Assembly: GCA_033675265.1 (NCBI GenBank)
Contig: JAUJYZ010001116.1
Coordinates: 239,501 to 303,500 of the forward strand
Reading direction: 5' to 3'
From: Actinostola sp. cb2023
Lineage: Eukaryota; Cnidaria; Anthozoa; Actiniaria; Actinostolidae
Length of the DNA stretch: 64,000 nt
Positions 42,151-63,734 of this stretch are shown here, piece after piece. The translations under genes were made by a program, and so were the position numbers. Positions within the stretch are counted from its first letter, which is position 1, and the number at the start of each line of letters is the position of its first letter. Under the pieces are notes generated by a model. The model had not been told where the DNA came from. It searched no databases and saw only the letters and a program-made list of their open reading frames with translations.

Positions 42151-45100
42151 TTATTCTACCACGATGTTGTAATGTCTGTCGTCCTCTGCGACTAACGACA
42201 CTGTTGGCGAGAATGGTGGCATATCTTCTAAGTAAGGATAATTAGCAATAAAGTCAGGTTTTGATGCTTGTGATGGACGGAAGACCTGGATGACCACACC
42301 CAGTGAATATCCCATTAGACACATCTCAACCTGGACAACACAAAGCGAAAAATCATGAAACTACAAAATTTGAGAAAAGTGGAGGAAAAGTGGAGACAAG
42401 TAGTGAATATTTCAGCCATTTTCGCTAAGAGGATTTAAGAACGAGATGACCCGCAGAGGAGGCTGAAATGCAAGGCTAGAAGACATACTATTATGGAATG
42501 TTGAATAAAATTTAGGTGTGGGACGAAGATGTGAGCCTCATCTGCAGTATACAGTGAAACACATCTAGAATAGTAGTCGTACAGACTAAAGCTCATCATT
42601 TCCATGATGTCAGCCCAAATGCATAGACTGAAACTACATAGATTGTTGTAATTAGATATGCGTCCATTGTTACCTGTTCAAGGCCTCCAGTATCACCGAC
42701 ACTGTTCAAATGGTTGTGTAACAGTCCGCGTGGATCACTGGACGTGTCTCGTGCAAAGAGTAACCAACCAAGGACTGGCACCTCCCCTCCACGGTTCATT
42801 TCGTCATACAACAAGACAGCATGATATAACATGATCAGCTTGACGGCTTCTAGAAGTTTAAACTCCCTGTTCCCTGTTTCTTCATTGAACAGTGACAATA
42901 AATGATCAGTTCTTGCTTCCATGGAATGAATGTCCTGACATCTGTGTACCTGTAATGGTAATAAAACATGGTGAATAACACGCGTGATAACGAAACGTGC
43001 ACGGTAATTCATAGACACACGATACTTCTTCGATGCATAACGCGTGATAACGAAACGCGGACACTAATTCGAAGACGCACGGTAATTCGTAGATGCATAA
43101 TGCGTGATAACGAAACGTGCACGGTAATTCGTAGATGCACGATATTTCTTCGATGCATAACGCGTGATAACGAAACGCGCACGGTAATTCGTAGATGCGC
43201 GATAACGCGTGATAACGAAACGAGCACAGTAATACGCAGATGCACGATATTTCTTCGATGCATAACGCGTGATAACGAAACGCGCACGGTAATTCGAAGA
43301 CGCATAACGCGTGATAACGAAACGAGCACAGTAATACGCAGATGCATGATATTTCTTCGATGCATAACGCGTGATAACGAAACGCGCACGTTAATTCGAA
43401 GACGCACAGTAATTCGTAGATGCATACCACGTGATAACGAAACGTGCACGGTAATTCGTAGCTGCACGATATTTCTTCGATGCATAACGCGTGATAACGA
43501 AACACGCACGGTAATTCGAAGACGCATAACGCGTGATAACGAAACGAGCACAGTAATACGCAGATGCACGATATTTCTTCGATGCATAACGCGTGATAAC
43601 GAAATGCGCACGTTAATTCGAAGACGCACAGTAATTCGTACATGTAGATGCATACCGCGTGATAACGAAACGCGCACGGTAATTCGTAAATGCATAACGC
43701 GTGATAATGAAACGTGCACGCTAATTCTTAGATGCATAACACGTAATAACGAAACGTGCACAGTAATTCATAGATGCATAACACGTGATAACGAAATGCG
43801 CATGGTAATTCATAGATGCATAACACGTGATAACGAAATGCGCACAGTAATTCGTAGGTTTACCGTGTTTAAATAAAGTATATTTCTTCCTTCCTTCCTA
43901 GAGGCATAACGCCATGGATCGCTTAACGCGTAACGAATGCATAATCATTGAATAAGAAGATTTCGAGTATCCCACGTATCAAGAGCAAGAACGATATGCA
44001 CGTATAGAATCAACAATCGTGAGTATTAGGATAAGAGAGCAATTTATGTCAGTATAACAAAGGGGCCGATTCAGGAATCAATTAGTTCAGTATTAACGCT
44101 AACTTTACCTCATCCACAAAGTACGCTAGGATTTCTTCCAGTGTCGAAATGACGTCAGACTTGTCCACTGAGATTCGACCACCAAAACTCCATTCTTGAA
44201 GCATGTTGTTGGTAGAAGACAGAACCGTACGTAGGACCTATGAACACGATGGTAAAATGAGTGACATTCCTTTTCTAGCTCATCAGATAGCAGCTGGTTT
44301 GAATGACAGCTGTCAATTTTCTGAAGACTTTAGAATTTTGAGGAATTCATTTTAACGATAAAAGTTGTAAGATAACATAGTTAACTATAGAAGTTTGTCA
44401 TTCATTGCGTTTTCTTTTATTTAGTTTTTACTTTTCTTGTTTCAACTAAAACAAGGGATAATGTTTGTGAATGTGTTCACCTGAGGTATGCCTTCTTCAG
44501 GTAGTTTATCCAACACAGGGATCCCATTAAGAAGTGCTTGGAATAAAGTGGCTCTGATTGCACAGTAGTTATCGCCACGAATTTGACGTATTTGGTGACA
44601 GCTCACCTGACTTGGTATTGCAGCGTAACCCTAAAAGAATAGATAAAAATAAATACAATCCAAGAGCATAATGGTTCCTTTCTTTATTATTTTCCTGTTA
44701 AAAGCACATCGTTAAGAAAATGTTTCTACCCCTCCCCCGTTAGGGGATGTGGCACGCGCCAAAAAGACCAAACGCTCATGCGCGAAACTTGTCGAAAAGT
44801 CAGTGAGGAAAAGTATTAAACTATGGTACGTTGGGTTTTCGCTATTTTTATTAACAAGAAAAGCATTTTTCCTTCGTGAACAAAGGTAAGAGCGTATTTT
44901 TATCATCGTTGATAGAGAGCAATCTTTGTTTTAAATCCCCAAATACAGCCAGAAATTGCAGCCTCTCTTGTTTTTATCACACTGCAGTACAATGGGATTT
45001 GGGAGTGAGGTAATTCCCTGCAAGCATTATACATTTTTTTCTCTAATACTTTGGTCGCTACATGTACTCTACTCTAATACTTTGCCTGCAATCATTATAC

Positions 45101-48100
45101 AACAAAATCTCTGCTCGCAGGCCTTTGAGTGCGATCATTGCGGAAAAATATACAAGCTCAGTAGCCTTTTAGCTACAAAAACGATTCCAACAAACCTTGT
45201 GCATTACAAACTTCCTACAATTTGCATACTCTTTTGTTTTCTGTTCCTTTGCATCCTGACAGCTAATAGTAGTAATTTGGTAGTGCTCTCTAAAGCCTTT
45301 GCAGTAGCTGCATCATTAAATCAACATGTAACTAAAGCCTTTCAGTAGGTGCAATAAGCGTAAAACACTCTCTAATAGCCTTTGAGTAGGGCAATCAAGC
45401 TGCAATCACTTCTTATACAGTGTACAATCATTATATATACTCACCTCTCTAATAGTCTTTGCAGTAGGTGCAATCATTATACATGTACAATATATCTCAC
45501 CTCTCTAATACAGTAGGTGCAATCATTATACATGTACAATATATCTCACCTCTCTAATAGCCTTTGCAGTAGCTGCAATCATTATACATGTACAATATAT
45601 CTCACCTCTCTAATAGCCTTTGCAGTAGGTGTGTTGCCTGTCCATTCCTTTGCTGCATAAGTTCCAATAGCAAATGGTTCACTAATTGAAGGCAGTGGTT
45701 TATACACCATGTCATCACTACTAACAAGGCGGCAATGGAATATATCATCATCACTCTCATAATCACCATCATAACTACCATTTCCTGGACTACTTTGATG
45801 ACCACATGATGACACACCCTTTGAATCGGCACTATTGTTACTACTGTTGTCTTCTTCAGTACTGGTATACCCTGTATCATTATAACTTACTGCATCAGCT
45901 GATGATAAGTTTAACTTAGTGTCACTATCATACATGCGCATGTGGTAATTACGATGAGCGTCATATTTCCAGTTACTACCACATGTATCACAGTTTTCAT
46001 CCTCATCGCACAGTGAGCCAAGGCTATACCAGGTTTTAGGTGGAATGAATGATGTTTTATCCATAATGGAAACTTCATTTTCTGGGATTTCAAGTTTATC
46101 AGGAAGTTTCCTTTCAAGACTTCTCACCAGCGAACTCTTCTTTAACTTTTTCTGTGGTTTACTCTGTTTTCTGGTTTTATGATTTGCTTTTGAACCACAA
46201 CAACATTGCATAGTTTGATCAGTGTCTCTTAGAGTGCTATCAGAGCTGCATAAAGGTGACATTTTGCAGTCACTTTGACCTGTTGTAATGTCGGGTTTAA
46301 TGTCTCCAGAAAACTCTGTTTGAACACAAACATCAGAAGCACACTTTCTTGTTGAATCTCCTTGCTTTCCAGCAAAGCTTTTTGAATCCATTGAACCAAC
46401 TTCTCCCCCCAAAGCTTTAATGTGCTTATAAGCTTCACTTCCACTATCGTCAGGGTGTACTTCAGGATGTACATCGCTATGACTACTATGATTGCTCCAT
46501 GTCGGGCTGCCTGGTACTCGTAACTCATAGACGCATGGCAAGGGACACTTGTGAGACCATAGATGACGTGTAAAGTTATCCCTTTTGTGTCTGATTGGAA
46601 ATCTATTATTCTTAATCTCCATGAAAGGTTCTTTATCTGTGGTTATTGTCTGATTATTGTTAATAGTTTTATCTTCAGTCTCGGTATTAACAGCTTTATC
46701 CATTGTAACCTTAGTTACTGTTTTATCGTTAGTTACACTTTTATCTGTAATGCTCTCTGTACTGCTATCTGATGATAGCAGTAGACTAGGTAACGTAGAG
46801 TCATCAGTTGTACTGTGGTCCAAAATGAATGGGCTGGTATAATCTTTAGTAGGACTTTGCCTGTTTGATAGTAAACTTCTTGGTGGTGAATAACGTCCAG
46901 AGGATTTCATATCAGTTTGATTAATAGATGAAATAACTTGACTTAGAAACCTTGGGCTTTGGTTGTATCTTTGTTGTTCAGTAGGTGGCGAGTATGTTAA
47001 TAGTCTGGTTGGTGTTACAACTGAGCTTGGAGCTGTACTGGTATAGCTATTAGTGGGTGATGGAGATGGTGACCAGTTAATTGGAGACCAATGGTTGAAA
47101 GGTGACTGTAAAGTAACAAGACAAACAGGTAAGTAAACATAGTTATTACACTGTTGTAGCAATGAAATTAAGGTTACTTAAGGGAGGGGAGGGGAATTGG
47201 GAGGGGAGAGGGAGGGGAAGGGAGGGAAGAGAGAGGGGAAGGGAGGGGAGAGGGAGGCGAAGGGAGGGGAGAGGGAGGGGAGAGGGAGGGGAAGGGAGGG
47301 GAGAGGGAGGGGAAGGGAGGGGAGAGGGAGGGGAAGGGAGGGGAGAGGGAAGCTTAAGGAGGGAAAGGGAGTATAGTACTAGAAATAGAGATGAGGGCTA
47401 AATTATTGATTCATTTCTATGTCTACAAAGGGAGGGGAACTTAATTGAGAAATTAAGCTATTTCCATTTCTGAAAGTCAAATGTTTTTTTTTTCTTTTCC
47501 ATTCACTTCTATCATACTGGTACTATACACTAGTGTTAGACTAAAAACACTATATACTACTAAGATACGGTACCATGATCTGAGATGATAAGTGAGAATA
47601 TTATTGCTTGTAATAAAGTTAGCTATCATTAATGCTCTAGTAGGTTTAAATCAACAAACCTTTAGTTTTAGTTTATCATAAAAGACAGAAAGAACAAGAA
47701 AAGTTATTGATTGTAATCAAGTAGACCCGTTAGTAGCCACAAGGCAAGCCATTATCAACAGGCAAAGCCTTCTACTGAATGTAGAAATGAAAACAATGCA
47801 AAAAATATGCAATTAAACAAAAATATTTGTACAATATAACTTAATTACACATATGTCAATCAGCTGGTTAATACTCTGAGTACTATATAATCTCCCTTGA
47901 TACCTTGAAAAACATTACCCATATTAATTAGCAAGATGAAAAAAACATTTGAAAGAAGCTGATTCTACAGAGAAAATTTACGTACAATCTTCATCTTTTT
48001 ACTTTGGTATTTTTGGGGAACCTGAATATTGATTAGTTCAGACTTTGACAGATCTATTATTACTGACAAGGTGTTAGAAACCTGCTTGTAGAAACACAGA

Positions 48101-51077
48101 AACAAATTATTAGGATGTTAAAATTTGTCAACTGTTCTTTCATCAGAAACAGTAATAAAAAGAATGAATTCTGAAGATAATCGCTATATTACTAATGTTT
48201 AACCTGTCAATAGGTCACGGATTCTGGTCAAATAAATATAAGTGTCTAGAATTTTTACATTGGCATTTTAACCTACGAAGCAATTAAGGTAGAACTTAGT
48301 TTTCTGAAGTAATAAATAGCTCATGAATATTACATGATGATGAGAATCTAATATCAAGGTGTGAAATGTTTACTAATTTTTAATAAAGCCCAGCACAAAT
48401 AATTAAGCTACAACCTAGTAAACAACTTTATGCAGTACCAGCTGACTACAGTGAATAGAAAATACCAGTACTACGTCAGTATTATTTTATCTCTCATTAT
48501 GTGCCCCTAGGCCATATATGTATATGGAATAATATCAATAAGAATTTATCAAATATATTCCTGAATTAAAAGAAAATTGATGATATATTTGAATACAAAT
48601 ACAATGAAGTTATATTAATTCAAGTGCTATAAAAATATTTTATTATATAGCTGTGACGTAATTTTACCAAATTTGGTCATTTTTGAGGGCCGATATGAGA
48701 CGTTAATGCCCTGTAGAACTCCGTAATGCCCTGTTCACAACTCAAAAAACTCAAAATACAATATTCTGATAAAATTACGGCACAGTTATATAATAAATCC
48801 CTCATTAGATGTTTTCTCGGGTATTACGGGCTGACATTTTACTCGTTGCTCGCATTTTTCCTCGCCCTGCGGGCTCGGAAAAATACATTCGCAACTCGTA
48901 AAATATCAGCCCGTAATACCCGAGAAAACATCTAATAAGCTGTATATATTACTCAGCCAGTTATAAAATGGCAACATTTTTCACTTCAAAAATGCAAAAT
49001 ATTTTATTTTCGTCATAGTAAAAGTATAAAAAAACACAGCTATCATAACTGCCCAATTCAAACAATAGATACTAGTCATGGCAACGTGGAGTATTTGCAA
49101 TTCAAAAATTAGAATGATTTCTCTGGGAAATGTGTGTAAAATTGCCTTCAGTAACGTAATACATGTAACTCTTGCAACCAAGCCATAAAAATGTGCAAAA
49201 TGACACTTGAGCAAAGTTTACATAATATAATTCAAGCAAGTGCTTTGCAAATACATATCTTTAGGTCAACATTGCAAAAAATTCATTTACTTTCTAATCT
49301 AAAATGATTGACATCACCATGGTAATATTATAGCGGAAGGAAGTATTCATGTATTGTGAATACTAATTCGCGTGTCAAGGGTAAATATTGGTATTATTGA
49401 ATGATATACACTGTCCCTTTTACTGCTTGTATGATATATAAGAACGTCAAAATATGTTGCTTTATTTTGTGCTCCGATGAACGTTTCTGGCTCGTTTGAC
49501 ACGGTTATGTTATCCAAATAACAGTCAAATACCTCACGTAATCGAAATCACGGCAATATAGCACGTCATCAGGCAATCGTTGCGCAAAGCATCTTCAAAT
49601 AGCGGTCCGAGTAGTTTATTGAAATCAATAAGCCTTTCCTTACCCAGGCAGTAATTGATAGGCCATTGAAATTCTCTTTTAACTAAGTGACATATGTACA
49701 TGTTATCTATTATTAATAGTTTATAGTACCGTGAAGAAACGAGATATTGAGCTGTTCATCTCTGAATTCCTTCTAAAGAGCCCGAACCATTAAACTGTTC
49801 TAAAATGTCAATGTAATTGGTTTGTTTGCCGAATAAAAAGCACTAGATGCCGTGAGTATTACACTGAAAAACGGGCTAATTTAAAACATGCATTTGTTTA
49901 GAATTTACTAGAATTTACTACACACTTTAAAAAGTGTGTAGAAGTGTGGTGAATTGTTCCACAAAAACAATCTAATCCTTGCAAATCTAACAGATCTACA
50001 TTGAAAACAAAAGCTCAAAAAAGTGACTAGAACAGGTGCTGACATGAAAGTAATCAAATGAAAATACTCCAACGATTTTGAAATCTGGGACCTAATGAAG
50101 CGAATACGTCCGTAATATATATTTTTCCTAATACATAAATCCTTGGATGTGAACCTTTGTGGTTTCTGTGGCTTGCTAGCTTGGCTATATGTAGCTATGC
50201 ACTTAAGTCTACATATACAAAAGATGCATCAAATATTGTAGTAACGTCAGTAAATGACACTTCTAGAAGGTCTAACACTATATTAATCCTTGGGTTGATA
50301 TACAACTGAGTTGTATTGATGGAAGCACGCTGCGAAAAGTCACATTCTGTCAGTTTATTGCAGTGTCATTCGATAAACTCAGAGTGAGTGAATATTCATA
50401 GCTGTGTGTGTGTTTGGAAGTTTTAGCTTCCTGCAGTGTTTAGCTTCATTATAAGATGAGCCTTTCCTGTAGAGAAAACGATTACCTCTTATCAAACTCT
50501 ATCATCTAATATATGTACGTTGTCATCTAAAAATACATCCCTGTTTCGACCTGTTTCTTGGCGCGATGTCGAGTATTTCCTCGCTTCGTTTCTCTTTCGA
50601 TATGCAAATGATTTCTGGTTCTTTCCGTTCCTCGTTGACACAGATGTTTTTAAGCAATAAAGTCACTGTTTGACTTACGTATCTGAAGGTAGGCGATCCA
50701 TCCTTTGGTGCGGGGGAGATTTTGTTGGATGTGATGAATGGTCGTTGGAGCTGCCTTGGCTTTCTTTGCGGACTCCTTCGCCAAGCACTCAATTTTGTCG
50801 CTACAAGCCAAACAACTAAAATACACAATCCAACGGCTCCAACCGATAAAACGATCAGTTTCAGTACATCACTGTCTATAGAGTTGTAAAAACATACCAT
50901 CAATCAGCAGATCTTTGTATGAATGAGTTTTTTTCGCTATTATATGACGTCTCTGTGAAGGACAGCGGTACGTCGTTTTGATAAATCTCTCGGTGTTTTC
51001 ACCGAAATTAAAGAATGAATTTCCCTGTTTATCTCGTTAAAATACGTACCTGATTTAAGATGTTCAACTATTGTCAT
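42151..51077 (-). CDS. OTULIN: membrane-anchored OTULIN-family linear-ubiquitin deubiquitinase
   Basis: Exons 51050-51077, 50679-50875, 47986-48081, 45606-47105, 44481-44630, 44109-44237, 42674-42949 and 42151-42330 total 2556 nt, 851 residues. Residues 16-35 form one transmembrane helix (LIVLSVGAVGLCILVVWLVA) followed by a basic stretch. About 130-580 is a long low-complexity Ser/Thr/Pro region with a CCCG cluster. The C-terminal 260 residues are an OTULIN/FAM105 peptidase: KEWTGNT, QIRGDNYCAIRATLFQ (catalytic Cys about 630), LLFARDTSSDP, GDTGGLEQVE and AEDDRHYN (catalytic His about 845 and Asn about 847). Human OTULIN is soluble and active, while human OTULINL is membrane-anchored and inactive; this protein combines anchor and full triad. 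The vertebrate ETSL PDZ ligand is absent (ends VVE). The 96-nt exon at 47986 rests on splice sites and open frame only. Confidence 0.9.
42962..43868. repeat. CpG-rich ACGCGTGATAACGAAACG array, OTULIN-like intron
   Basis: About 20 repeats of CGCGTGATAACGAAACGCGC ACGGTAATTCGTAGATGCATAA type (about 41 bp, sometimes with a 22-bp CACGATATTTCTTCGATGCA insert). It starts within 15 bp of the acceptor of the exon ending at 42949. It is strikingly CpG-rich for this AT-rich region. Frames on both strands are open (RDNETRTVIRR and others) but are repeat artefacts. Confidence 0.93.
45030..45605 (-). repeat. 56-bp array made of the OTULIN-like exon 4 end plus donor
   Basis: The exon end on the coding strand (CCTACTGCAAAGGCTATTAG AGAG|GTGAGATATATTGTACATG) is repeated at 45545, 45496 and 45440, spaced 56, 49 and 56 bp. 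Increasingly decayed CCTTTGCAGTAGGTGCAATC units can be traced back to about 45030. Each good copy carries a GTGAG donor. The duplicated exon part encodes TAKAIRE, immediately before the catalytic exon. Confidence 0.9.
47176..47395 (+). repeat. GGGAGGGGAGAGGGA purine minisatellite, OTULIN-like intron
   Basis: Repeats of GGGAGGGGAGAGGGAGGGGA from 70 bp upstream of the acceptor of exon 4 (47105). Runs of three to four G separated by A give strong G-quadruplex potential on the plus (non-coding) strand; the transcript carries the C/U-rich complement. Confidence 0.9.
48805..48935. mobile_element. 131-bp foldback hairpin, OTULIN-like intron
   Basis: Near-perfect inverted repeat TTAGATGTTTTCTCGGGTAT ... 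ATACCCGAGAAAACATCTAA with stem about 60 bp. Flanking sequence from about 48640 may belong to the same element; no target duplication identified. Confidence 0.7.
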
Positions 51078-53193
51078 TTCAGCTCATATTTTGCCTCACA
51101 TAAGCCGTCAGAATAATCCGAACTTGGCTCGATCGCCAAGACGGGCATACATACAATACATGTACAAGTGACTGCAGCTCTGTGACGCGCGCGTTCGATT
51201 GAATGAATCGATAACAGACAGGTCATGTCATTGACATAAACAATAGACGCACGTGGGTCAAGTAAGCATGCGTATTGTCACGCAGTATGTAAACACACCA
51301 TAGAAAAGCCTTCGACGATCGATCAACAAATAAAGTACAAACTTTTTCGTTTATATAATATAATCAATTTGATTCTAGGAGAACGGGAATATCCTTCCAG
51401 GAGCTCTCGGGACTAGTAGAACTTGTAAAGCTTGTTGTAAATTTATCTACACAACACCAAAGCCAGACATTACCAGTAGAGTACCGGAACAAAATCGCGA
51501 ACAAACGTATTTTCTAAAGATGCAGAGTTTAATTTGCTTATCCGCCTCCCGCTATCCCAACGCTGCCACCAAGCGTAAATCCGCCATCGCTGGTCCCATC
51601 GCTTTACAAGCCTTTACAACGCTAAAATGTTAATGAGATTTCGAACATTACAAGAAAATATGAATAGATGAGAGGGGAGTGGCAGTGCAAGCATTGTTGA
51701 TGTCTAAAGAGCAGACTTCAATGATATATAGGTATATATTATCAGGAAAAATGGTGAAGTCTTCATCGACTATTGAAACACTTCACAATTTCACTGATAG
51801 TACGCGAACCTCTAGAGAGCAGTTTGACTTCTTATAACTGAAGCGAAGCGGTCGACGCGCTATTTCTGCACTTTGATTTCGATTGATTCTTGTATATGTT
51901 TAGTAACGCTTACACGGACAAACTGAAGGATTCACCTGCATGACTGGCGCTACATGCAGTTCAATCCTGCTGACAGGCTTGAAAATGTAGGTGTGGTAGT
52001 TCAATATGGAGTCATCGAAAATGGATGTCCCAATAAAAGACTTGATTTATGAAATAATAGAAACATTATAAACTCATAGTTTATCTTTTAGCCTGAAATA
52101 AACTTTGTACAATGTAAAATAAAATCAAAGTTTATTGTGTTTATGATTCATATTTTGTCATTGCTTCAAGACTTTTAGGACATTGTTTCACTTTGAATTC
52201 ATAATTAATAATCCTTTCAGCTATAAAATCGTTGAAAACCAACCTAAGCACATAACTCTATCCTTATAAACCCGTAGAAAATATTAATCCACATAGTACA
52301 TGCATGGCGGCACCTAGATCGAGGCGTTTCTGGATGCAGGGACCGTCCGCTACTTGTTGAGTGTTGAGCTTCCAAAATCACGCAGGTGTCTCACAAATAA
52401 TTAAAAAACAATTAATTAGAGGCGGCGAAAACACGCAGATTCAAGAAAGTCGCTAATGGTTTGAGAACACAATCACTTAATGTGGAGTTTTGAAATGAAA
52501 ATGAATGCGTTTTATTTTTCGTTTCAGAACTCAATCATTTTAATTTCATGGAGTTTCCTCGTGTTTGCACGACGCACGACTATATATCACGTAAACAAAC
52601 GCACTTGAAAACGCTCTCAGAATGATTAAACTCGCCTCCGCATGACGAAAGAACACATACATGTATGTCATGGCCGCTGAACGAGACCCAGTGGATCGAT
52701 AATGGTCCAGTTTCCAGTGCAATCCATATTCGCGATGTACAGATGCGTTTCAAGCTGTTGAATGATTTAAAACGTGATGAGCGTGTAGCGTCGTGCGAGT
52801 TACTCCTTGTAACTGTGTTATCTACGTCAACATTATTAGAACAATTAATCTAGAACACTTGATCAGAGACGACAGTCTTTTTGTTCTTTCCTTCAGACAT
52901 ATTGGTTGTATTGAATAACAACCCGCTTCAACCCAACTTCTGTCGTAAACAAACATGACAGCGAGTTACCTATTTATCCAGCTAAAGGTATGGTACTTTC
53001 GTTCTAGAATTCTTTGATCAAACCTTCTTTTCAAGTCAATGAAATACAATACAAGTGATATATATTTGTTGTGATCTAGTCTATAATAGGGGTATGTTAC
53101 AATGATTGTACGTTGTGATGGTGTACAATATTGCGTGCCGTTATTTCAAATTTCACATGCATCAGTAAGCGCTCACAGCGTGAGGTATAGTGG
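51078..53193. other. intergenic upstream of OTULIN-like gene, no gene recognised
   Basis: About 2.1 kb with no convincing exon on either strand and no array. It includes the OTULIN-like promoter, for which I can name no specific element. Confidence 0.4.
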
Positions 53194-53200
53194 TTTGGAC

Positions 53201-53393
53201 CACAGGGAGCCCAAGCATAAATTCAGTAAAAAAATAAAATTCGAAATAAAGTATTTTTTTCCGCTATACACCTTTGTTGTAAAAAAAAATCACCAGGCAG
53301 GTTAAGTTAACAGACAACAAAGGTGTATAGCGGAAAAAAATACTTTATTTCGAATTTTATTTTTTTACTGAATTTATGCTTGGGCTCCCTGTG
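53201..53393. mobile_element. 193-bp foldback MITE with CACAGGGAGCCCAAGC ends and 7-bp duplication
   Basis: Arms of about 80 bp are near-perfect inverted copies (CACAGGGAGCCCAAGCATAA, ATTCAGTAAAAAAATAAAAT, ATACACCTTTGTTG and complements). TTTGGAC flanks both sides (53194-53200 and 53394-53400), a 7-bp target duplication. No coding capacity. Confidence 0.88.
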
Positions 53394-53976
53394 TTTGGAC
53401 CAGTTGGAAATATGCAAATCAAAAGTACAATATTTATTCATGTGTTGTTAATGTATTCTGGCGCAAGGCTTATTGTACGCAGCTTATTGTTGGTTTTATT
53501 TAGAATCAGAAATCCATTACTGTTGGAATCCAGTATGCAGGGACATCAGCTACCAGAAATCGTTTAAGATGGTTGTGGTGAGTTTCTTGCTCTGCTACAA
53601 AAGCATTTGTTCAAACACAAATAATGTAACAATCTAAGCCTGACAAGGGCCCCGGTAGTCATTAATTGTCTTATTATCGCATAATTAATTCAGACGTCAC
53701 TATAGTAACTGTAAGTTTGAAACATGCGATACTCGTTCTTTTGCACTTCTCTCTGGATCGAAACCCCAGGAATACCTTTTAAAATGAAGCTAAAAAATAT
53801 TTTTAATTTATAATTAATTTTAATACTTTGCACAATTTTCATACAACTCATGATTTTATTTTAAATATTCTTACGGACATTATTGTCGTAAACGCACCAC
53901 AATTTGATGGGGCTCGCTATATGAGAACTCTACTTATTATTAGTTTAGCGCCCTGTCATAAATAACTCCAAAAACT

Positions 53977-54114
53977 AATTGAAGGGCTCCCTGCAGGAAT
54001 AACGTAAGTGATCTCTGATCAAACTCCAAATTCTCCTCAAGATTCTTTGACATTCAAAGGAGAATTTGGGTTTTGTGTTGACCATTTACTTTGTTTTACA
54101 AGGACCCCTTCAAT
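53977..54114. mobile_element. MITE with ATTGAAGGGCTCCCTGCA ends, copy 1
   Basis: Inverted ends ATTGAAGGGCTCCCTGC and CCCCTTCAAT with an inner pair CCAAATTCTCCT / AGGAGAATTTGG. More decayed than the copy at 54435-54574. Confidence 0.7.
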
Positions 54115-54161
54115 TGTTTGCAAGATTCATGCATGCATATAGCACTTCACAGTATGCTTGA

Positions 54162-54167
54162 TTTATT
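54162..54167 (-). terminator. poly(A) signal of GCAT
   Basis: AATAAA on the minus strand about 50 bp after the GCAT stop codon. Confidence 0.55.
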
Positions 54168-54215
54168 CAAGCAAGATTAATTGTTGAACCCTAACATATT
54201 CAGCAATATAATAAC

Positions 54216-63734
<9,519 letters not shown>

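Noticed and set aside
42968..43876. 302-codon plus-strand and 245-250-codon minus-strand ORFs
   Set aside because: They cover a CpG-rich tandem array inside the OTULIN-like intron and are open on both strands because of the unit composition.
47162..47401. 79-codon Gly/Arg/Glu-rich ORF
   Set aside because: It translates the GGGAGGGGA purine minisatellite in an intron.
50523..50903. Alternative start for the OTULIN-like protein at ATG 50900 (MVCFYNSIDSDV)
   Set aside because: ATG-GTATGT there sits over a pyrimidine tract and acceptor (CTCTATAG at 50876-50883), and the exon at 51050-51077 joins in phase to the same frame, giving a better supported start.
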